Assembly (NCBI GenBank): GCA_900466745.1
Contig: UBNE01000003.1
Location: forward strand, 1-64,000
From: Hyphomicrobiales bacterium
Lineage (GTDB): Bacteria > Pseudomonadota > Alphaproteobacteria > Rhizobiales > Beijerinckiaceae
Direction: 5' to 3'
DNA: 64,000 nt
Shown here: positions 37,887 through 48,844 of the stretch, piece after piece
Numbering within the stretch: position 1 is the first letter of the stretch
How the letters are laid out: each line of letters opens with the position of its first letter
Translations under genes and position numbers: made by a program
The notes under the pieces: model-generated
What the model was told of the DNA's origin: nothing
What the model saw: the letters and a program-made list of their open reading frames with translations, nothing else
The model's database searches: none

Positions 37887-38780
37887 ATGACAGCGCCGAC
37901 ACGGCTCCAGCAAGAGATCGCGGAACGCATCCTGCACCTCGTCCGCGAGGATGCACTCGCGCCGGGGGCCTGGCTCAACGAGAACGCCACGGCGCGCCGC
38001 CTCGGCGTCTCGCGCACGCCGGTTCGCGCCGCGCTCGACCATCTGGCCGCGCAGGGGGTCGTGCGGCGCCACCTCAACAAGGGCATCGAGATCCTGAGCC
38101 TGCCGGTGGCGGCCGACACCGCCCTGCCGCCGGAAGAGATCGAGCTCGCCATGGTCCGCCTCGCGCATGAGCGGGAGAATGGGCTCCTGCCGGACGAGGT
38201 CTCGGAGCAGGAGGTGATGCGGCGCTACGGCCTCGGCCGGCCGGAGGCGCAGAAGCTGCTCGCCCGGCTCGCCGGTCTCGACATGGTCGAGCGCAAGCCC
38301 GGCTATGGCTGGCGCTTCCTGCACGCGCCGCGCGACCGGCGGCTGCGCGACGAAAGCTACCGCTTCCGCCTGGTGATCGAGCCGCTCGGGCTGCTCGAGC
38401 CGGGCTTCCGGCTGGAGCCCGGCTGGATCGCGGAGATGCGGGCGCGGCATGTCGAGGCGCTGGAGCGGCCCTGGCGCGATTCCTCGAGCATCGCCTTCTA
38501 CGAAATGAACGCCGCCTTCCATGAGGGCCTGGCCGCCGCCACGCAGAACCGCTTCTTCCATTCGGCGGTGCGGCGGCAGAACCAGCTCCGGCGCCTGTCG
38601 AACTATGATTGGGGCCTGGGCTTCGAGCGCGTGCAGGTGAACTGCACCGAGCATATCGCCATGCTCGACCATCTGGAGGCGGGGGAGAATGAGGTCGCCT
38701 CGGCGCTGATGCGCAGCCATCTGCTGCGGGCGAGCAAGCTCGATCTCGGCCTGCGGCTGGCCGGCGCCGCGGCGTCGTGA
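37887..38780 (+). CDS. GntR family transcriptional regulator (second)
   Basis: A 297-residue regulator, longer than most FCD-type GntR proteins (about 230-250). A standard GntR winged helix occupies residues 6-75 (RLQQEIAERILHLVREDALAPGAWLNENATARRLGVSRTPVRAALDHL region). A second helix-turn-helix-like segment follows around residues 105-150 (DEVSEQEVMRRYGLGRPEAQKLLARLAGLDMVERK), then an effector domain (YRFRLVIEPLGLLEPGF). The duplicated DNA-binding-like region is unusual. It is divergent from the C45 gene and followed by an M29 aminopeptidase gene. Confidence 0.85.
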   Translation: MTAPTRLQQEIAERILHLVREDALAPGAWLNENATARRLGVSRTPVRAALDHLAAQGVVRRHLNKGIEILSLPVAADTALPPEEIELAMVRLAHERENGLLPDEVSEQEVMRRYGLGRPEAQKLLARLAGLDMVERKPGYGWRFLHAPRDRRLRDESYRFRLVIEPLGLLEPGFRLEPGWIAEMRARHVEALERPWRDSSSIAFYEMNAAFHEGLAAATQNRFFHSAVRRQNQLRRLSNYDWGLGFERVQVNCTEHIAMLDHLEAGENEVASALMRSHLLRASKLDLGLRLAGAAAS

Positions 38781-38875
38781 CGCCATCGCGAGGCGGTGCC
38801 GCCGCCGCGGCGGTTGACCCGGCCGCGATTTGGGCGAGCAATGGCGGCAATCGCGAATCCGACAGGTTGACCGCC

Positions 38876-40126
38876 ATGACCCTTCATCAACACCCCGAAG
38901 CCATCGACTCCACCAGGCTCGACAAGCTGGCCGAGGTCGCCATCCGCGTCGGCCTCAATCTCCAGCCGGGGCAGGACCTGTTCCTGACGGCGCCGGTCGC
39001 GGCGCTGCCGCTGGTCCGGCGCATTGCCGAGCACGCCTACAAGGCCGGGGCCGGCATCGTCACGCCGCTGCTCTCCGACGAGGGGGTGACCCTGGCGCGC
39101 TATCGCCACGCGCAGGATGCCAGCTTCGACAAGGCGCCGGGCTGGCTCTATCAGGGCGTCGCCAGGGCCTTCACGGAGAATACCGCCCGGCTCGCCATCG
39201 TCGGCGACAACCCGATGCTGCTCGCCAATGAGGATCCGGCCAAGGTCGGCCGCGCCGCCAAGGCGAATTCGCTCGCCTATCAGCCGGCGCTGGAAAAGAT
39301 CGCCGGCTTCGACATCAATTGGAACATCGTCGCGTTCCCGAGCGCGGCCTGGGCCCGCCAGGTCTTCCCGGACGATGGCGAGGATGTCGCGGTGCGCAAG
39401 CTGGCCGAGGCGATCTTCGCCGCCTCCCGCATCGACGAGGCCGATCCGGTCGCGGCCTGGAAGGCCCATAACGCCGCCTTGCGCAGCCGGCGCGACTGGC
39501 TGAACGGCCAGCGCTTCGCGGCGCTGCATTTCACCGGGCCGGGCACCGATCTCACGGTCGGGCTGGCGGACGGGCATGACTGGCAGGGCGGCGCCTCGCC
39601 GGCCAAGAACGGCATCGTCTGCAATCCGAATATTCCGACCGAGGAGGTCTTCACCACGCCGCATGCGCGCCGGGTCGAGGGTCATGCCTCGAGCACCAAG
39701 CCGCTCTCCCATCAGGGCGCGCTGATCGACGACATCCGCGTGCGCTTCGAGGGCGGCCGGATCGTCGAGGCCAAGGCCTCGCGCGGCGAGGCGGTGCTGA
39801 GCAAGGTGCTCGACACCGACGAGGGCGCGCGCCGGCTCGGCGAAGTGGCGCTGGTGCCGAACTCCTCGCCGATCTCGAAGAGCGGCATCCTGTTCTACAA
39901 CACGCTCTTCGACGAGAACGCCTCCTGCCATGTCGCGCTCGGGCAGTGCTATTCGAAATGCTTCGTCGACGGCGCCAATCTCACGCCGGAGCAGATCGCG
40001 GCGCAGGGCGGCAACAAGAGCCTGATCCATATCGACTGGATGATCGGCTCGGGCGAGGTCGATATCGACGGCGTCCACGCCGACGGGCGCCGCGTGCCGG
40101 TGTTCCGCAAGGGCGAGTGGGCCTGA
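38876..40126 (+). CDS. M29 family aminopeptidase
   Basis: A 416-residue cytoplasmic metallo-aminopeptidase of the AmpS/aminopeptidase T family, of normal length. Metal-ligand motifs are present in order: E256/E257 in NIPTEEVFTTPH, E323 in LGEVALVP, H352 in SCHVALG, then H385 and D387 in LIHIDWMIGSG. It removes N-terminal residues from short peptides. The start at 38876 was chosen because the preceding in-frame stretch is low-complexity. It lies 95 bases after the GntR gene and faces the convergent DmpA-type gene, so imported peptides would meet two different peptidases here. Confidence 0.92.
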   Translation: MTLHQHPEAIDSTRLDKLAEVAIRVGLNLQPGQDLFLTAPVAALPLVRRIAEHAYKAGAGIVTPLLSDEGVTLARYRHAQDASFDKAPGWLYQGVARAFTENTARLAIVGDNPMLLANEDPAKVGRAAKANSLAYQPALEKIAGFDINWNIVAFPSAAWARQVFPDDGEDVAVRKLAEAIFAASRIDEADPVAAWKAHNAALRSRRDWLNGQRFAALHFTGPGTDLTVGLADGHDWQGGASPAKNGIVCNPNIPTEEVFTTPHARRVEGHASSTKPLSHQGALIDDIRVRFEGGRIVEAKASRGEAVLSKVLDTDEGARRLGEVALVPNSSPISKSGILFYNTLFDENASCHVALGQCYSKCFVDGANLTPEQIAAQGGNKSLIHIDWMIGSGEVDIDGVHADGRRVPVFRKGEWA

Positions 40127-40141
40127 GCGGGCCGCCTCGCC

Positions 40142-41179
40142 TCAAGCCGGGTTCGCGCGCAGCCAATCGCCGAGGGAGGGGCGGTGATGGCCGTCCCGCC
40201 CGGTCGTGGCGGGGGCGGCGATCATGGCGTTGAGCACGGCTTCCTGCGTCGCCTCGGCGGCCGCGCGGAAGAGCGTGTCGATCCGGTTCTCGTTGAGCGC
40301 CCGCAGCGGGACGAGGTCGGCCGGCTGGTCGTGCGCGATCGGATCGGCGGTGGAGAAGGCGACGGCGATGTCGCCGCTGCCATTGCCCCAGAAGGCGCCG
40401 AGCCGGGCGAGGCCGGCGCCGCCGCGCCGGGCGATGCGGTGGAGCTGGCGCGATTCCAGCGGCACGTCGGTCGCGACGACGAGGATGACCGAGCCGCGCT
40501 CGCCCTGCGGCCGGCTTTCCGGCGGGACGGGCCGCCGGCCGTCGGGCAGGACGAGGTCGCCGGCATTGCCGAAATTGGCGAGCGCCAGCACGCCGAGCGT
40601 GTAGGCCGCGCCGTCGAGATCGAATCGGCGCGAGGCGGTGCCGATGCCGCCCTTGAAGCCGAAGGCGCTCATGCCGGCGCCGGCGCCGACCGCGCCTTCC
40701 GCGACCGGGCCGGGCGCCGCGGCGTCGAGCGCGGCGAAGGCGTGTTCCTGCGTCAGCGCGCGGGCGCGGATGTCGGAGAGATAGCCGTCATTGCATTCGA
40801 GAACGACCGGGTTGACGGTGCCGGTCTCGCGCCCGATGTCGGGATTGGCGGCGAGCGCGCGCGTCACCAGCGCGTCGAAGCCGGTGCCGACGGCAAGCGT
40901 GTTGCCGAGCAGCAGCGGCGTCTCGATCTGGCCGAGCTCCGCGAGCTGCATCAGCCCCGCGCTCTTGCCGAAGCCGTTGATGACGTCGACCGCGGCCCGG
41001 ACCTTCTGGCGGAAGAGGTTGCCCTCATGCGGCAGGAGCGCCGTGAAGCCGGTGAGAAGGCCGCCCTTCCTCAGGGTCCGGTGGCCGAGCGTCACGCCGG
41101 CGACATCGGTGATGGCGTTGAGCGGGCCCGGCCGCATGACGCCGCAGATGAGGCCGAAATCGCGCGCGCGCTGGGTCAT
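40142..41179 (-). CDS. DmpA/P1 family (S58) autoprocessing aminopeptidase
   Basis: A 345-residue member of the L-aminopeptidase D-amidase/esterase (DmpA) family, which also includes beta-peptidyl aminopeptidases. The precursor self-cleaves before a serine that becomes the N-terminal nucleophile. That site is G229-S230 in QGERGSVILVVATDVPL. Conserved N-terminal features are ITDVAGVTLGH, the LLLGNTLAVGTGFDAL stretch and NDGYLSD. No signal peptide is present. It is convergent with the M29 gene (15-bp gap) and divergent from the AI-2E gene. Family members act on small peptides with unusual N-terminal residues (D- or beta-amino acids); the real substrate is unknown. Confidence 0.9.
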   Translation of the reverse strand: MTQRARDFGLICGVMRPGPLNAITDVAGVTLGHRTLRKGGLLTGFTALLPHEGNLFRQKVRAAVDVINGFGKSAGLMQLAELGQIETPLLLGNTLAVGTGFDALVTRALAANPDIGRETGTVNPVVLECNDGYLSDIRARALTQEHAFAALDAAAPGPVAEGAVGAGAGMSAFGFKGGIGTASRRFDLDGAAYTLGVLALANFGNAGDLVLPDGRRPVPPESRPQGERGSVILVVATDVPLESRQLHRIARRGGAGLARLGAFWGNGSGDIAVAFSTADPIAHDQPADLVPLRALNENRIDTLFRAAAEATQEAVLNAMIAAPATTGRDGHHRPSLGDWLRANPA

Positions 41180-41342
41180 GGAAGCGATCCTGAACGACTG
41201 ACGCGACGGCCATAGACCATCCCGTCCGCCGAGGGGAGCCGGGCTGCCGCATGCCCCGCCGGAGGTTTCGCCAGGCGTCGCGGCCGGCTTCGGATCAAAC
41301 GGCGCCCGGGCGCGTTAAGCTTGGCGCGAAAAGGGAGAGACC

Positions 41343-43208
41343 ATGAAACCGGACCAGGCGATGGAGGCCGATGCCGCCGGGCGGCCGAAGCTTGAGGGCG
41401 GCGCGGGCGTCCATGCCGGGCTTCCGGCGAACTGGCCGCAGATCGTTGCCCTGCTCGGCGTCGTCGCCGTGCTCTTCGTCGCGCGGGAGGTCTTCATTCC
41501 GCTCGCGATCGCGGTTCTGCTGACCTTCGCGCTGGCGCCGCTGGTTTCGCTGATCCGCCGCGTCGGCGTCCCGCGCACCCCGGCCGTGCTGGCGGTGGTC
41601 ACAGCGGCCTTCATCGGGATCGCCGCCTTCAGCTTCCTCGTGGTCAGCCAGTTGAGCGAGCTCTCCGGGCAGTTGCCGACCTATCAGGCCAACATCCTGG
41701 AGAAGGTCCGCAGCCTCAAGGATGCCGGCGCCGGCCACGGCCTCGTCGCGCAGATCACCGAGGCAGTCGAGCGGGTCGGGCGCGAAATCGGCCGTGCCGG
41801 CGATGCCGCCCCGGGACAGCGCGAGGGCGAGGGCAACGGCCCGATGCTGGTGCAGATCTATTCGCCCGAGCAGCCGATCCAGATCCTGACCAGCATGATC
41901 GCGCCGCTGGTCGGCCCGCTCGCCACGGCCGGCCTGGTCATCGTGGTGGTGATCTTCATGCTGCTGGAGCGCGAGGATCTGCGCGACCGCTTCATCCGCC
42001 TCGTCGGCTACAGCGACCTGCACCGGACGACGGAGGCGCTGCAGGAGGCGGGCAGCCGCGTCGGCCGGTATCTGCTGATGCAGCTCGTCGTCAACGTGAC
42101 CTATGGCGTGCCGGTCGCGCTGGGGCTGTGGTGGATCGGCATCCCCAATGCGGCGCTCTGGGGCGCGCTCGCCATCGTGATGCGCTTCGTGCCCTATATC
42201 GGGCCGGCCGTCTCGATGGTCCTGCCGCTCTTCCTGGCCGTCGCTGTCTCGCCGGGCTGGAGCCTGCTGCTCTGGGTCGGGGCGCTCTTCCTCGTCATGG
42301 AGCTGGTGATCAACAATGTCGTCGAGCCCTGGCTCTACGGCTCCCGCACCGGGCTGTCGCCGCTCGCCATCATCGTGGCGGCGATCTTCTGGACCTGGCT
42401 GTGGGGGCCCGTGGGGCTGGTGATGTCGACGCCGCTGACCGTCTGCCTGGTCGTGCTCGGCAAGCATGTCCCGCAATTCCAGTTCTTCGAGGTGCTGCTC
42501 GGCAACGAGCCGGTGCTCGACCCCGAGATGCGGCTCTACCAGCGGCTGCTCGCCAACGATCCGAACGAGGCCACAGACCAGCTCGAGGAGCTGCTGGAGG
42601 AGCGGACCCTGCCGCAGATCTATGGCGAGGTGGCGATTCCGGCGCTGGTCCTGGCGGACCGGGACCGCCAGCGCGGGGTGATGGCCGAGGACCAGCTCAG
42701 GACGGTGTCCGCGGCGGCGCGAAAAGTGGTCGACAACCTCGCGGATGAGATCGAGCCGGCGGAGGAGGGGGAGCCTGCGCCGGCGGGGAGCCGCCCGGAC
42801 AAGCGGGCCGGGGCCGTGCTCTGCGTCGGCGGCCGCAGCGCGCTCGACGACGTCAGCGCGACGATGCTGGCCCAGCTCCTCGCGGTGGAGGGCCACCGCG
42901 CCGTCGCGACGACCCGCGGCATGGTCGGCTCGACCCCCGCGGACCGCCATTCCGACATCGCCACGATCGCCGTCTGCCTGCTCAATCCGGCCTCGATCCG
43001 CAGCGGCCGGTTCCTGGTGCGGCGGCTGAAGCGCCAATGGCCGCAGGCGCGGGTCGGGCTGCTGATCTGGCCCGACCCGGCCGGGCAGGCGCCCGCCGCC
43101 GGGCCTGCCCCGATCCCGGAAGCGGATTTCGTCGCCCAGGGTCTCGGCGCGCTGGCGGCGGCGATCGCCGGCGGCGGTGCGCCGGAGCGCAGCGAGCGGG
43201 TGGCCTGA
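41343..43208 (+). CDS. AI-2E family transporter with long C-terminal extension
   Basis: A 621-residue membrane protein. Residues 30 to about 390 form the PerM/AI-2E transporter fold (VALLGVVAVLFVAREVFIPLAIAVLLTFALAPL and the repeated helices through VGLVMSTPLTVCLVVLGKHV). The last 220 or so residues are a soluble domain (begins near EDQLRTVSAAARKVVDNL, with ADRDRQRGVMAEDQL before it). Ordinary family members are about 350 residues, so the extension is notable. Its end is Ala/Pro-rich. It is convergent with ureG. The family exports small molecules or acts as antiporters; no substrate can be assigned. Confidence 0.85.
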   Translation: MKPDQAMEADAAGRPKLEGGAGVHAGLPANWPQIVALLGVVAVLFVAREVFIPLAIAVLLTFALAPLVSLIRRVGVPRTPAVLAVVTAAFIGIAAFSFLVVSQLSELSGQLPTYQANILEKVRSLKDAGAGHGLVAQITEAVERVGREIGRAGDAAPGQREGEGNGPMLVQIYSPEQPIQILTSMIAPLVGPLATAGLVIVVVIFMLLEREDLRDRFIRLVGYSDLHRTTEALQEAGSRVGRYLLMQLVVNVTYGVPVALGLWWIGIPNAALWGALAIVMRFVPYIGPAVSMVLPLFLAVAVSPGWSLLLWVGALFLVMELVINNVVEPWLYGSRTGLSPLAIIVAAIFWTWLWGPVGLVMSTPLTVCLVVLGKHVPQFQFFEVLLGNEPVLDPEMRLYQRLLANDPNEATDQLEELLEERTLPQIYGEVAIPALVLADRDRQRGVMAEDQLRTVSAAARKVVDNLADEIEPAEEGEPAPAGSRPDKRAGAVLCVGGRSALDDVSATMLAQLLAVEGHRAVATTRGMVGSTPADRHSDIATIAVCLLNPASIRSGRFLVRRLKRQWPQARVGLLIWPDPAGQAPAAGPAPIPEADFVAQGLGALAAAIAGGGAPERSERVA

Positions 43209-43250
43209 GGCCGTGCCGCCGGCGAAACGCGCCTGCACGAGCCGGCTCGC

Positions 43251-43883
43251 TCAACCGGCCCGGGATCGCGGCAGGAGGCCGCCATGCCTTTCGATGAAGG
43301 CGACGATCTCGTCCACTCCGGTGAGGCGGTTCAGATCGGCGAAGACGAAGGGCCTTCCGGCGCGCTGCTTCTCGGTGTCCGCCCGCATCACCTCGAGATC
43401 GGCGCCGACATAGGGCGCCAGGTCGATCTTGTTGACGACCAGCAGATCCGAGCGGGTGATGCCGGGCCCGCCCTTGCGCGGGATCTTCTCGCCGCCGGCG
43501 ACGTCGATGACGTAGAGCGTGAGGTCGGCGAGATCGGGCGAGAAGGTCGCGGCCAGGTTGTCGCCTCCGGATTCGATGAAGACCACATCGAGATCGGGAA
43601 AGCGCCGGCGCATCTCGGCGATGGCGGCGAGGTTGATCGAGGCGTCCTCGCGGATCGCGGTATGCGGGCAGCCGCCGGTCTCGACGCCGATGATGCGCTC
43701 CTCCGGCAAGGCCTGGAGCCGGTTGAGGATCAGCTCGTCCTCCCTGGTGAAGATGTCGTTGGTGACGACCGCGACCGAATAGCGGTCCCGCATCGCCTTG
43801 CAGAGCTTTTCGGTGAGGGTCGTCTTGCCGACGCCGACCGGGCCGCCGATGCCGACACGGAGCGGGCCATGGGGGGAGTTCAC
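43251..43883 (-). CDS. ureG: Urease accessory protein UreG
   Basis: A 210-residue SIMIBI-class GTPase that drives nickel insertion into urease. The P-loop [10 protein letters not shown] is at residues 13-22 and the nickel-binding Cys-Pro-His is C72-P73-H74 in [11 protein letters not shown]. Other family motifs are [15 protein letters not shown] and [14 protein letters not shown]. The start is a GTG at 43883, which overlaps the ureF stop by four bases. It is the last gene of the urea island and is convergent with the AI-2E gene. Confidence 0.95.
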   Translation of the reverse strand: MNSPHGPLRVGIGGPVGVGKTTLTEKLCKAMRDRYSVAVVTNDIFTREDELILNRLQALPEERIIGVETGGCPHTAIREDASINLAAIAEMRRRFPDLDVVFIESGGDNLAATFSPDLADLTLYVIDVAGGEKIPRKGGPGITRSDLLVVNKIDLAPYVGADLEVMRADTEKQRAGRPFVFADLNRLTGVDEIVAFIERHGGLLPRSRAG

Positions 43884-44542
43884 GAGCGAAAGATCCTCGA
43901 ATACTGCGTTTCGTGGTTCATCGACAGGATGTCGGCGCGGATCGTGCAGGCGCCGAGATCGTCGAGCGTCGAGCCGGCGGCGCGCCGGGCGCTGCGCAGG
44001 ACGACCGGCTCCAGCGCGGCGAGCGTCGCCACCCCGTCGCGCTGGCCGAGCGGGACGAGGCGGACGCAAGCCTGGACGAGATTCGCGGCGAAGGCGTGGA
44101 GATAGGCGACGAGCGCATCGTCGAGCCCGACGCCGTGGCGGGCGGCAGCCGCGCCGACGGCGACCGGATAGGCGACAGCCCCCTCCCCGCCCCGCGACGG
44201 CTCGCCGCTCCAGGCGGCCATGGCATCAGCGAAGGCAGCGCCTTGCAGTGTCGTCTCCATATGGCGCTCGCGCGAGCCGGACATGGCTTCGGCAAGCTCC
44301 GCGACGGCACCGATGCTCTCGCCCACGGTCGCGCGGCGCCAGGCCTCGGTCAGCAGCACCGCATCGTTCCAGGCGGAGCCTTGCTCCAGCAGGGTTTCGA
44401 GCCATGCGGTCAGGCTCGCGCGATCCCGGATCAACCCGTCATGGATCGCCCGCTCCAGCCCATGGCTGTAGGCGAAGGCTCCGACCGGAAAGGCCGGGGA
44501 CAGCCATGTCATCAGCCGGGCGAGCGTGGCGGTCTCAGTCAT
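43880..44542 (-). CDS. ureF: Urease accessory protein UreF
   Basis: About 220 residues, an all-helical protein that joins UreD and UreG in the urease activation complex. The conserved N-terminal segment is [21 protein letters not shown], and later parts include [11 protein letters not shown] and the C-terminal [30 protein letters not shown], typical of UreF. The start METTATLA-type ATG at 44542 overlaps the ureE stop by eight bases; upstream in-frame codons run through the ureE histidine tail and are not used. UreF acts as a fidelity or GTPase-modulating factor. Confidence 0.93.
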   Translation of the reverse strand: MTETATLARLMTWLSPAFPVGAFAYSHGLERAIHDGLIRDRASLTAWLETLLEQGSAWNDAVLLTEAWRRATVGESIGAVAELAEAMSGSRERHMETTLQGAAFADAMAAWSGEPSRGGEGAVAYPVAVGAAAARHGVGLDDALVAYLHAFAANLVQACVRLVPLGQRDGVATLAALEPVVLRSARRAAGSTLDDLGACTIRADILSMNHETQYSRIFRS

Positions 44543-44999
44543 GATGGTGGTGGTGATCGTGACCATGCGCGTGTCCATGAGCGTGATAGGCGCCATGCAC
44601 AGGCTGGAAGCGAGCCACGACCTCGCGCACGGAAGCGCCGAGCCCCTCCAGCATCGCCCGGATGACGTGGTCGCGCTGGATCAGGATACGGCCCTCGTCG
44701 ATCTGCGCCGGCAGGTGGCGATTGCCGAGATGCCAGGCGAGATGGCGCAGCGGGCAGGTTCCCGGCAGCACCTCGTAAAGCTCTTCCTCGGCCGCGACGA
44801 TGGCGATGCTGCGACCATCCTCCAGCACGAGCCGATCGCCATCGGCGAAGAGAACGGCCTCCGGCAGGTCGACCATCACCTCCTCGCCTTGATCCGTGGT
44901 GACGCGCTTGCGGCGCAGATGGCGAGCAGCATGGTCGAGCCTGATCGTGCCGGCAGGCTCTTCGCCTCCGCCATGGCTGTGGGAAACGGCGCGGAGCAT
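44535..44999 (-). CDS. ureE: Urease accessory protein UreE
   Basis: A 154-residue nickel-binding metallochaperone. The N-terminal peptide-binding domain includes TIRLDHAARHLRRKRV and VMVDLPEAVLFADGDRLVLEDGR. The C-terminal domain has CPLRHLAWHLGNRHLPAQI. The tail is a histidine-rich stretch, [16 protein letters not shown], that serves as a nickel store. The tail codons overlap the ureF start. It lies seven bases after ureC. Confidence 0.94.
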   Translation of the reverse strand: MLRAVSHSHGGGEEPAGTIRLDHAARHLRRKRVTTDQGEEVMVDLPEAVLFADGDRLVLEDGRSIAIVAAEEELYEVLPGTCPLRHLAWHLGNRHLPAQIDEGRILIQRDHVIRAMLEGLGASVREVVARFQPVHGAYHAHGHAHGHDHHHHHD

Positions 45000-45006
45000 G
45001 GCGGCC

Positions 45007-46718
<1,712 letters not shown>

Positions 46719-46719
<1 letters not shown>

Positions 46720-47024
46720 CAGAGTTTTCCCATCACCTTCTGCTGGAAGCCGTAGACGGCGCGCCCGCCACCGAACGGCGCGAGGCGGACCTCGCGCTGC
46801 TGGCCGGGCTCGAAGCGCACGGCCGTGCCGGCGGCGATGTCGAGCCGCATGCCGCGCGCCTGCGCGCGGTCGAAGTCGAGCGCCGCATTGGTCTCGAAGA
46901 AGTGGTAATGCGAGCCGACCTGGATCGGCCGGTCGCCGGTATTGGCGACCAGCAGCGTGACCGGCTCCGCCCCCTCATTGAGGACGATATCCCCGGCAGC
47001 CGGGAAAACCTCTCCGGGGATCAT
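46719..47024 (-). CDS. ureB: Urease subunit beta
   Basis: A 101-residue structural subunit of urease, of normal length. It begins [18 protein letters not shown] and contains [17 protein letters not shown] and the C-terminal [13 protein letters not shown] region. It forms the (alpha-beta-gamma)3 enzyme with UreA and UreC. It follows ureJ after four bases and overlaps ureC by one base. Confidence 0.96.
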
Positions 47025-47028
47025 GGCC

Positions 47029-47610
47029 TCAGGCTCCCGCGACCAGCCAGAGCCCGCCGAGCGCGGTCAGCCCGCCGGCGATGCGCGCCGCGATCCGCCC
47101 GCGATGCGAGAGCGCATTCCCGGCGACGCCGATGCCGACGCCGACCGCATGCAGCAAGGCCGTGGCGAGCGCGAAGCCGACCATGAAGGGCAGGCTCGTC
47201 GCCGCGCCCATCTCGCCGCCATGGGCATAGCCGTGGAACAGCGCGAAGAAGCCGACCATGGCCATGCCGACCGGCGTCGGCACCTGCAAGGCGACCAGCG
47301 CCAGCAGGCCGAGCACGACGACCGAAGCCGCGATCACCGGCTCGACGAAGGGCAGCGAGACGCCCGCGAGCGCCGCGCCGAAGCCCAGCATCATCGTGGC
47401 GACGAAGGCGAGCGGGATCGCCCAGACGGCGCGTCCGCCGACGAGGAAGGCCCAGAGGCCGACGCCGACCATCGCCAGGATATGGTCCGCACCGAAGAGC
47501 GGATGCGAGAAGCCGGCGGCAAACGAGCCGTGCTCCGCCGGGTTGAGATGGGCGAAGGCCGGGCTCGCGGCTCCGACGCTCAGAATCAGGGCGATCGACA
47601 GTCTCTTCAT
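47029..47610 (-). CDS. ureJ: HupE/UreJ family protein
   Basis: A 193-residue membrane protein with a signal peptide ([17 protein letters not shown]) and about six helices. The HupE/UreJ hallmark [21 protein letters not shown] carries the His and Asp residues proposed to coordinate or transport nickel. Its position between ureA and ureB, with no hydrogenase genes in the window, points to nickel supply for urease rather than for hydrogenase. Spacing to ureB is four bases. Confidence 0.9.
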   Translation of the reverse strand: MKRLSIALILSVGAASPAFAHLNPAEHGSFAAGFSHPLFGADHILAMVGVGLWAFLVGGRAVWAIPLAFVATMMLGFGAALAGVSLPFVEPVIAASVVVLGLLALVALQVPTPVGMAMVGFFALFHGYAHGGEMGAATSLPFMVGFALATALLHAVGVGIGVAGNALSHRGRIAARIAGGLTALGGLWLVAGA

Positions 47611-47648
47611 GGCGGCCTCCGGCTCGGGTTCTCAACGGATCGGCAGGT

Positions 47649-47951
47649 TCAACGGATCGGTTCGTGGACGGTGACGAGCTTGGTGCCGTCCGGGAAAGTG
47701 GCTTCGACCTGGACGTCGTGGATCATCTCGGCGACGCCCTGCATGACCTGCGCGCGGGTCACGACATGGGCGCCGGCTTCCATCAATTCCGCGACGCTGC
47801 GGCCGTCGCGCGCGCCCTCGACGACGAAATCCGCGATCAGGGCGATGGCCTCGGGGTGGTTGAGCTTCACCCCGCGCTCGAGCCGGCGCCGGGCGACCAT
47901 GGCCGCCATGGAGATCAGGAGCTTGTCCTTCTCGCGCGGTGTCAGGTTCAT
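47649..47951 (-). CDS. ureA: Urease subunit gamma
   Basis: A 100-residue urease subunit, the usual length. It has the family pattern [44 protein letters not shown], and the ending [12 protein letters not shown]. It lies nine bases after ureD and 38 bases before ureJ. Confidence 0.96.
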   Translation of the reverse strand: MNLTPREKDKLLISMAAMVARRRLERGVKLNHPEAIALIADFVVEGARDGRSVAELMEAGAHVVTRAQVMQGVAEMIHDVQVEATFPDGTKLVTVHEPIR

Positions 47952-47960
47952 CGGGCCATC

Positions 47961-48797
47961 CTAGAGTTGCCAGACCTTGGGCAGCGCCCGGCCGCCCATG
48001 AGCAAGGTGAGCAGCGGCTCCAGCCGCCGCCTGAGCGCGAGCCCGGTCTCCGCGACCAGCCGCGCGAGAAACTTGCCGTTCCAGGCGCTGGCGCCGCCGG
48101 CCGGGCCGATGATCGAGCGGGCCTGATCCAGAAAGCGCTCCGGTGCCGCCCCGGCGAACAGCACCGTCGCCATGGCATGATGGCCGGCCAGCGCCGCCTG
48201 CGGAGCAAGGCGCGCGGCGATATCCCCCTCGACGCGCAGATCGTCGGCGAAGAGCAGGCGTCCGCCGCGCCGGATGCGCCAGCGATCGTGCAAATGGCCG
48301 CTGCGCAGCGTCTCGCCCATCGCCTGCCGGCCGAACAGCACGGCCTCGACCGCGACCAGCTCGGCATCGCCTTCGAGATCGACATCGAGACGACGGGACA
48401 GCCTGCCGCCGTCGAAGAGGATCGTTTCCTGCGGCAGCCAGTCCAGCCGCGCCCCGGCCGCGAGCCGCAGGCGGTTGGTCACGACGGCGTCGGCGCCGGT
48501 CGAGCGATAGATGCGCTCGCAGGCTTGCGTGGTGAGGCAGGCCCGGGTCCCTGCCGCAAGCTCGACCTCCGCGCCGAAGCGGTCTCCCCCGGTCAGCCCG
48601 CCGGCGGTGTTGATGAGAATCGCCTGGGGATCGTCGGCTCCGAGCGGCCGGGGGAAGCGTAGCTTGGCGCAGCCTTCCTGGAACAGGCGGTCGAGGCCGG
48701 TCCGGCCGTCGCGCGAGCGGAAGGAGACGCGCGCCTGCCCGTGGGCGCGCTGCATCCGTGTCGGCGTTGGATTCTGGAGATGGTCGATCGCCAGCAT
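47961..48797 (-). CDS. ureD: Urease accessory protein UreD
   Basis: A 278-residue scaffold protein (UreD/UreH) that binds apo-urease and recruits UreF and UreG for nickel transfer. Features include LRFPRPLGADDPQAILINTAGGLTGGDRF, TTQACERIYRSTG and WLPQETILFDGG. The length is typical. The N-terminal start could also be the ATG at residue 15. It lies 47 bases after urtE and is the first of the ure genes in the same transcription direction. Confidence 0.93.
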   Translation of the reverse strand: MLAIDHLQNPTPTRMQRAHGQARVSFRSRDGRTGLDRLFQEGCAKLRFPRPLGADDPQAILINTAGGLTGGDRFGAEVELAAGTRACLTTQACERIYRSTGADAVVTNRLRLAAGARLDWLPQETILFDGGRLSRRLDVDLEGDAELVAVEAVLFGRQAMGETLRSGHLHDRWRIRRGGRLLFADDLRVEGDIAARLAPQAALAGHHAMATVLFAGAAPERFLDQARSIIGPAGGASAWNGKFLARLVAETGLALRRRLEPLLTLLMGGRALPKVWQL

Positions 48798-48844
48798 CGT
48801 CAGGGCCGTTTTCCAGGCAGCGGGGCTTGCAGAAGACGCTGCAT

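Noticed and set aside
47029..47610. Assignment of the HupE/UreJ protein to hydrogenase maturation
   Set aside because: It lies between ureA and ureB and no hydrogenase gene occurs in the window.
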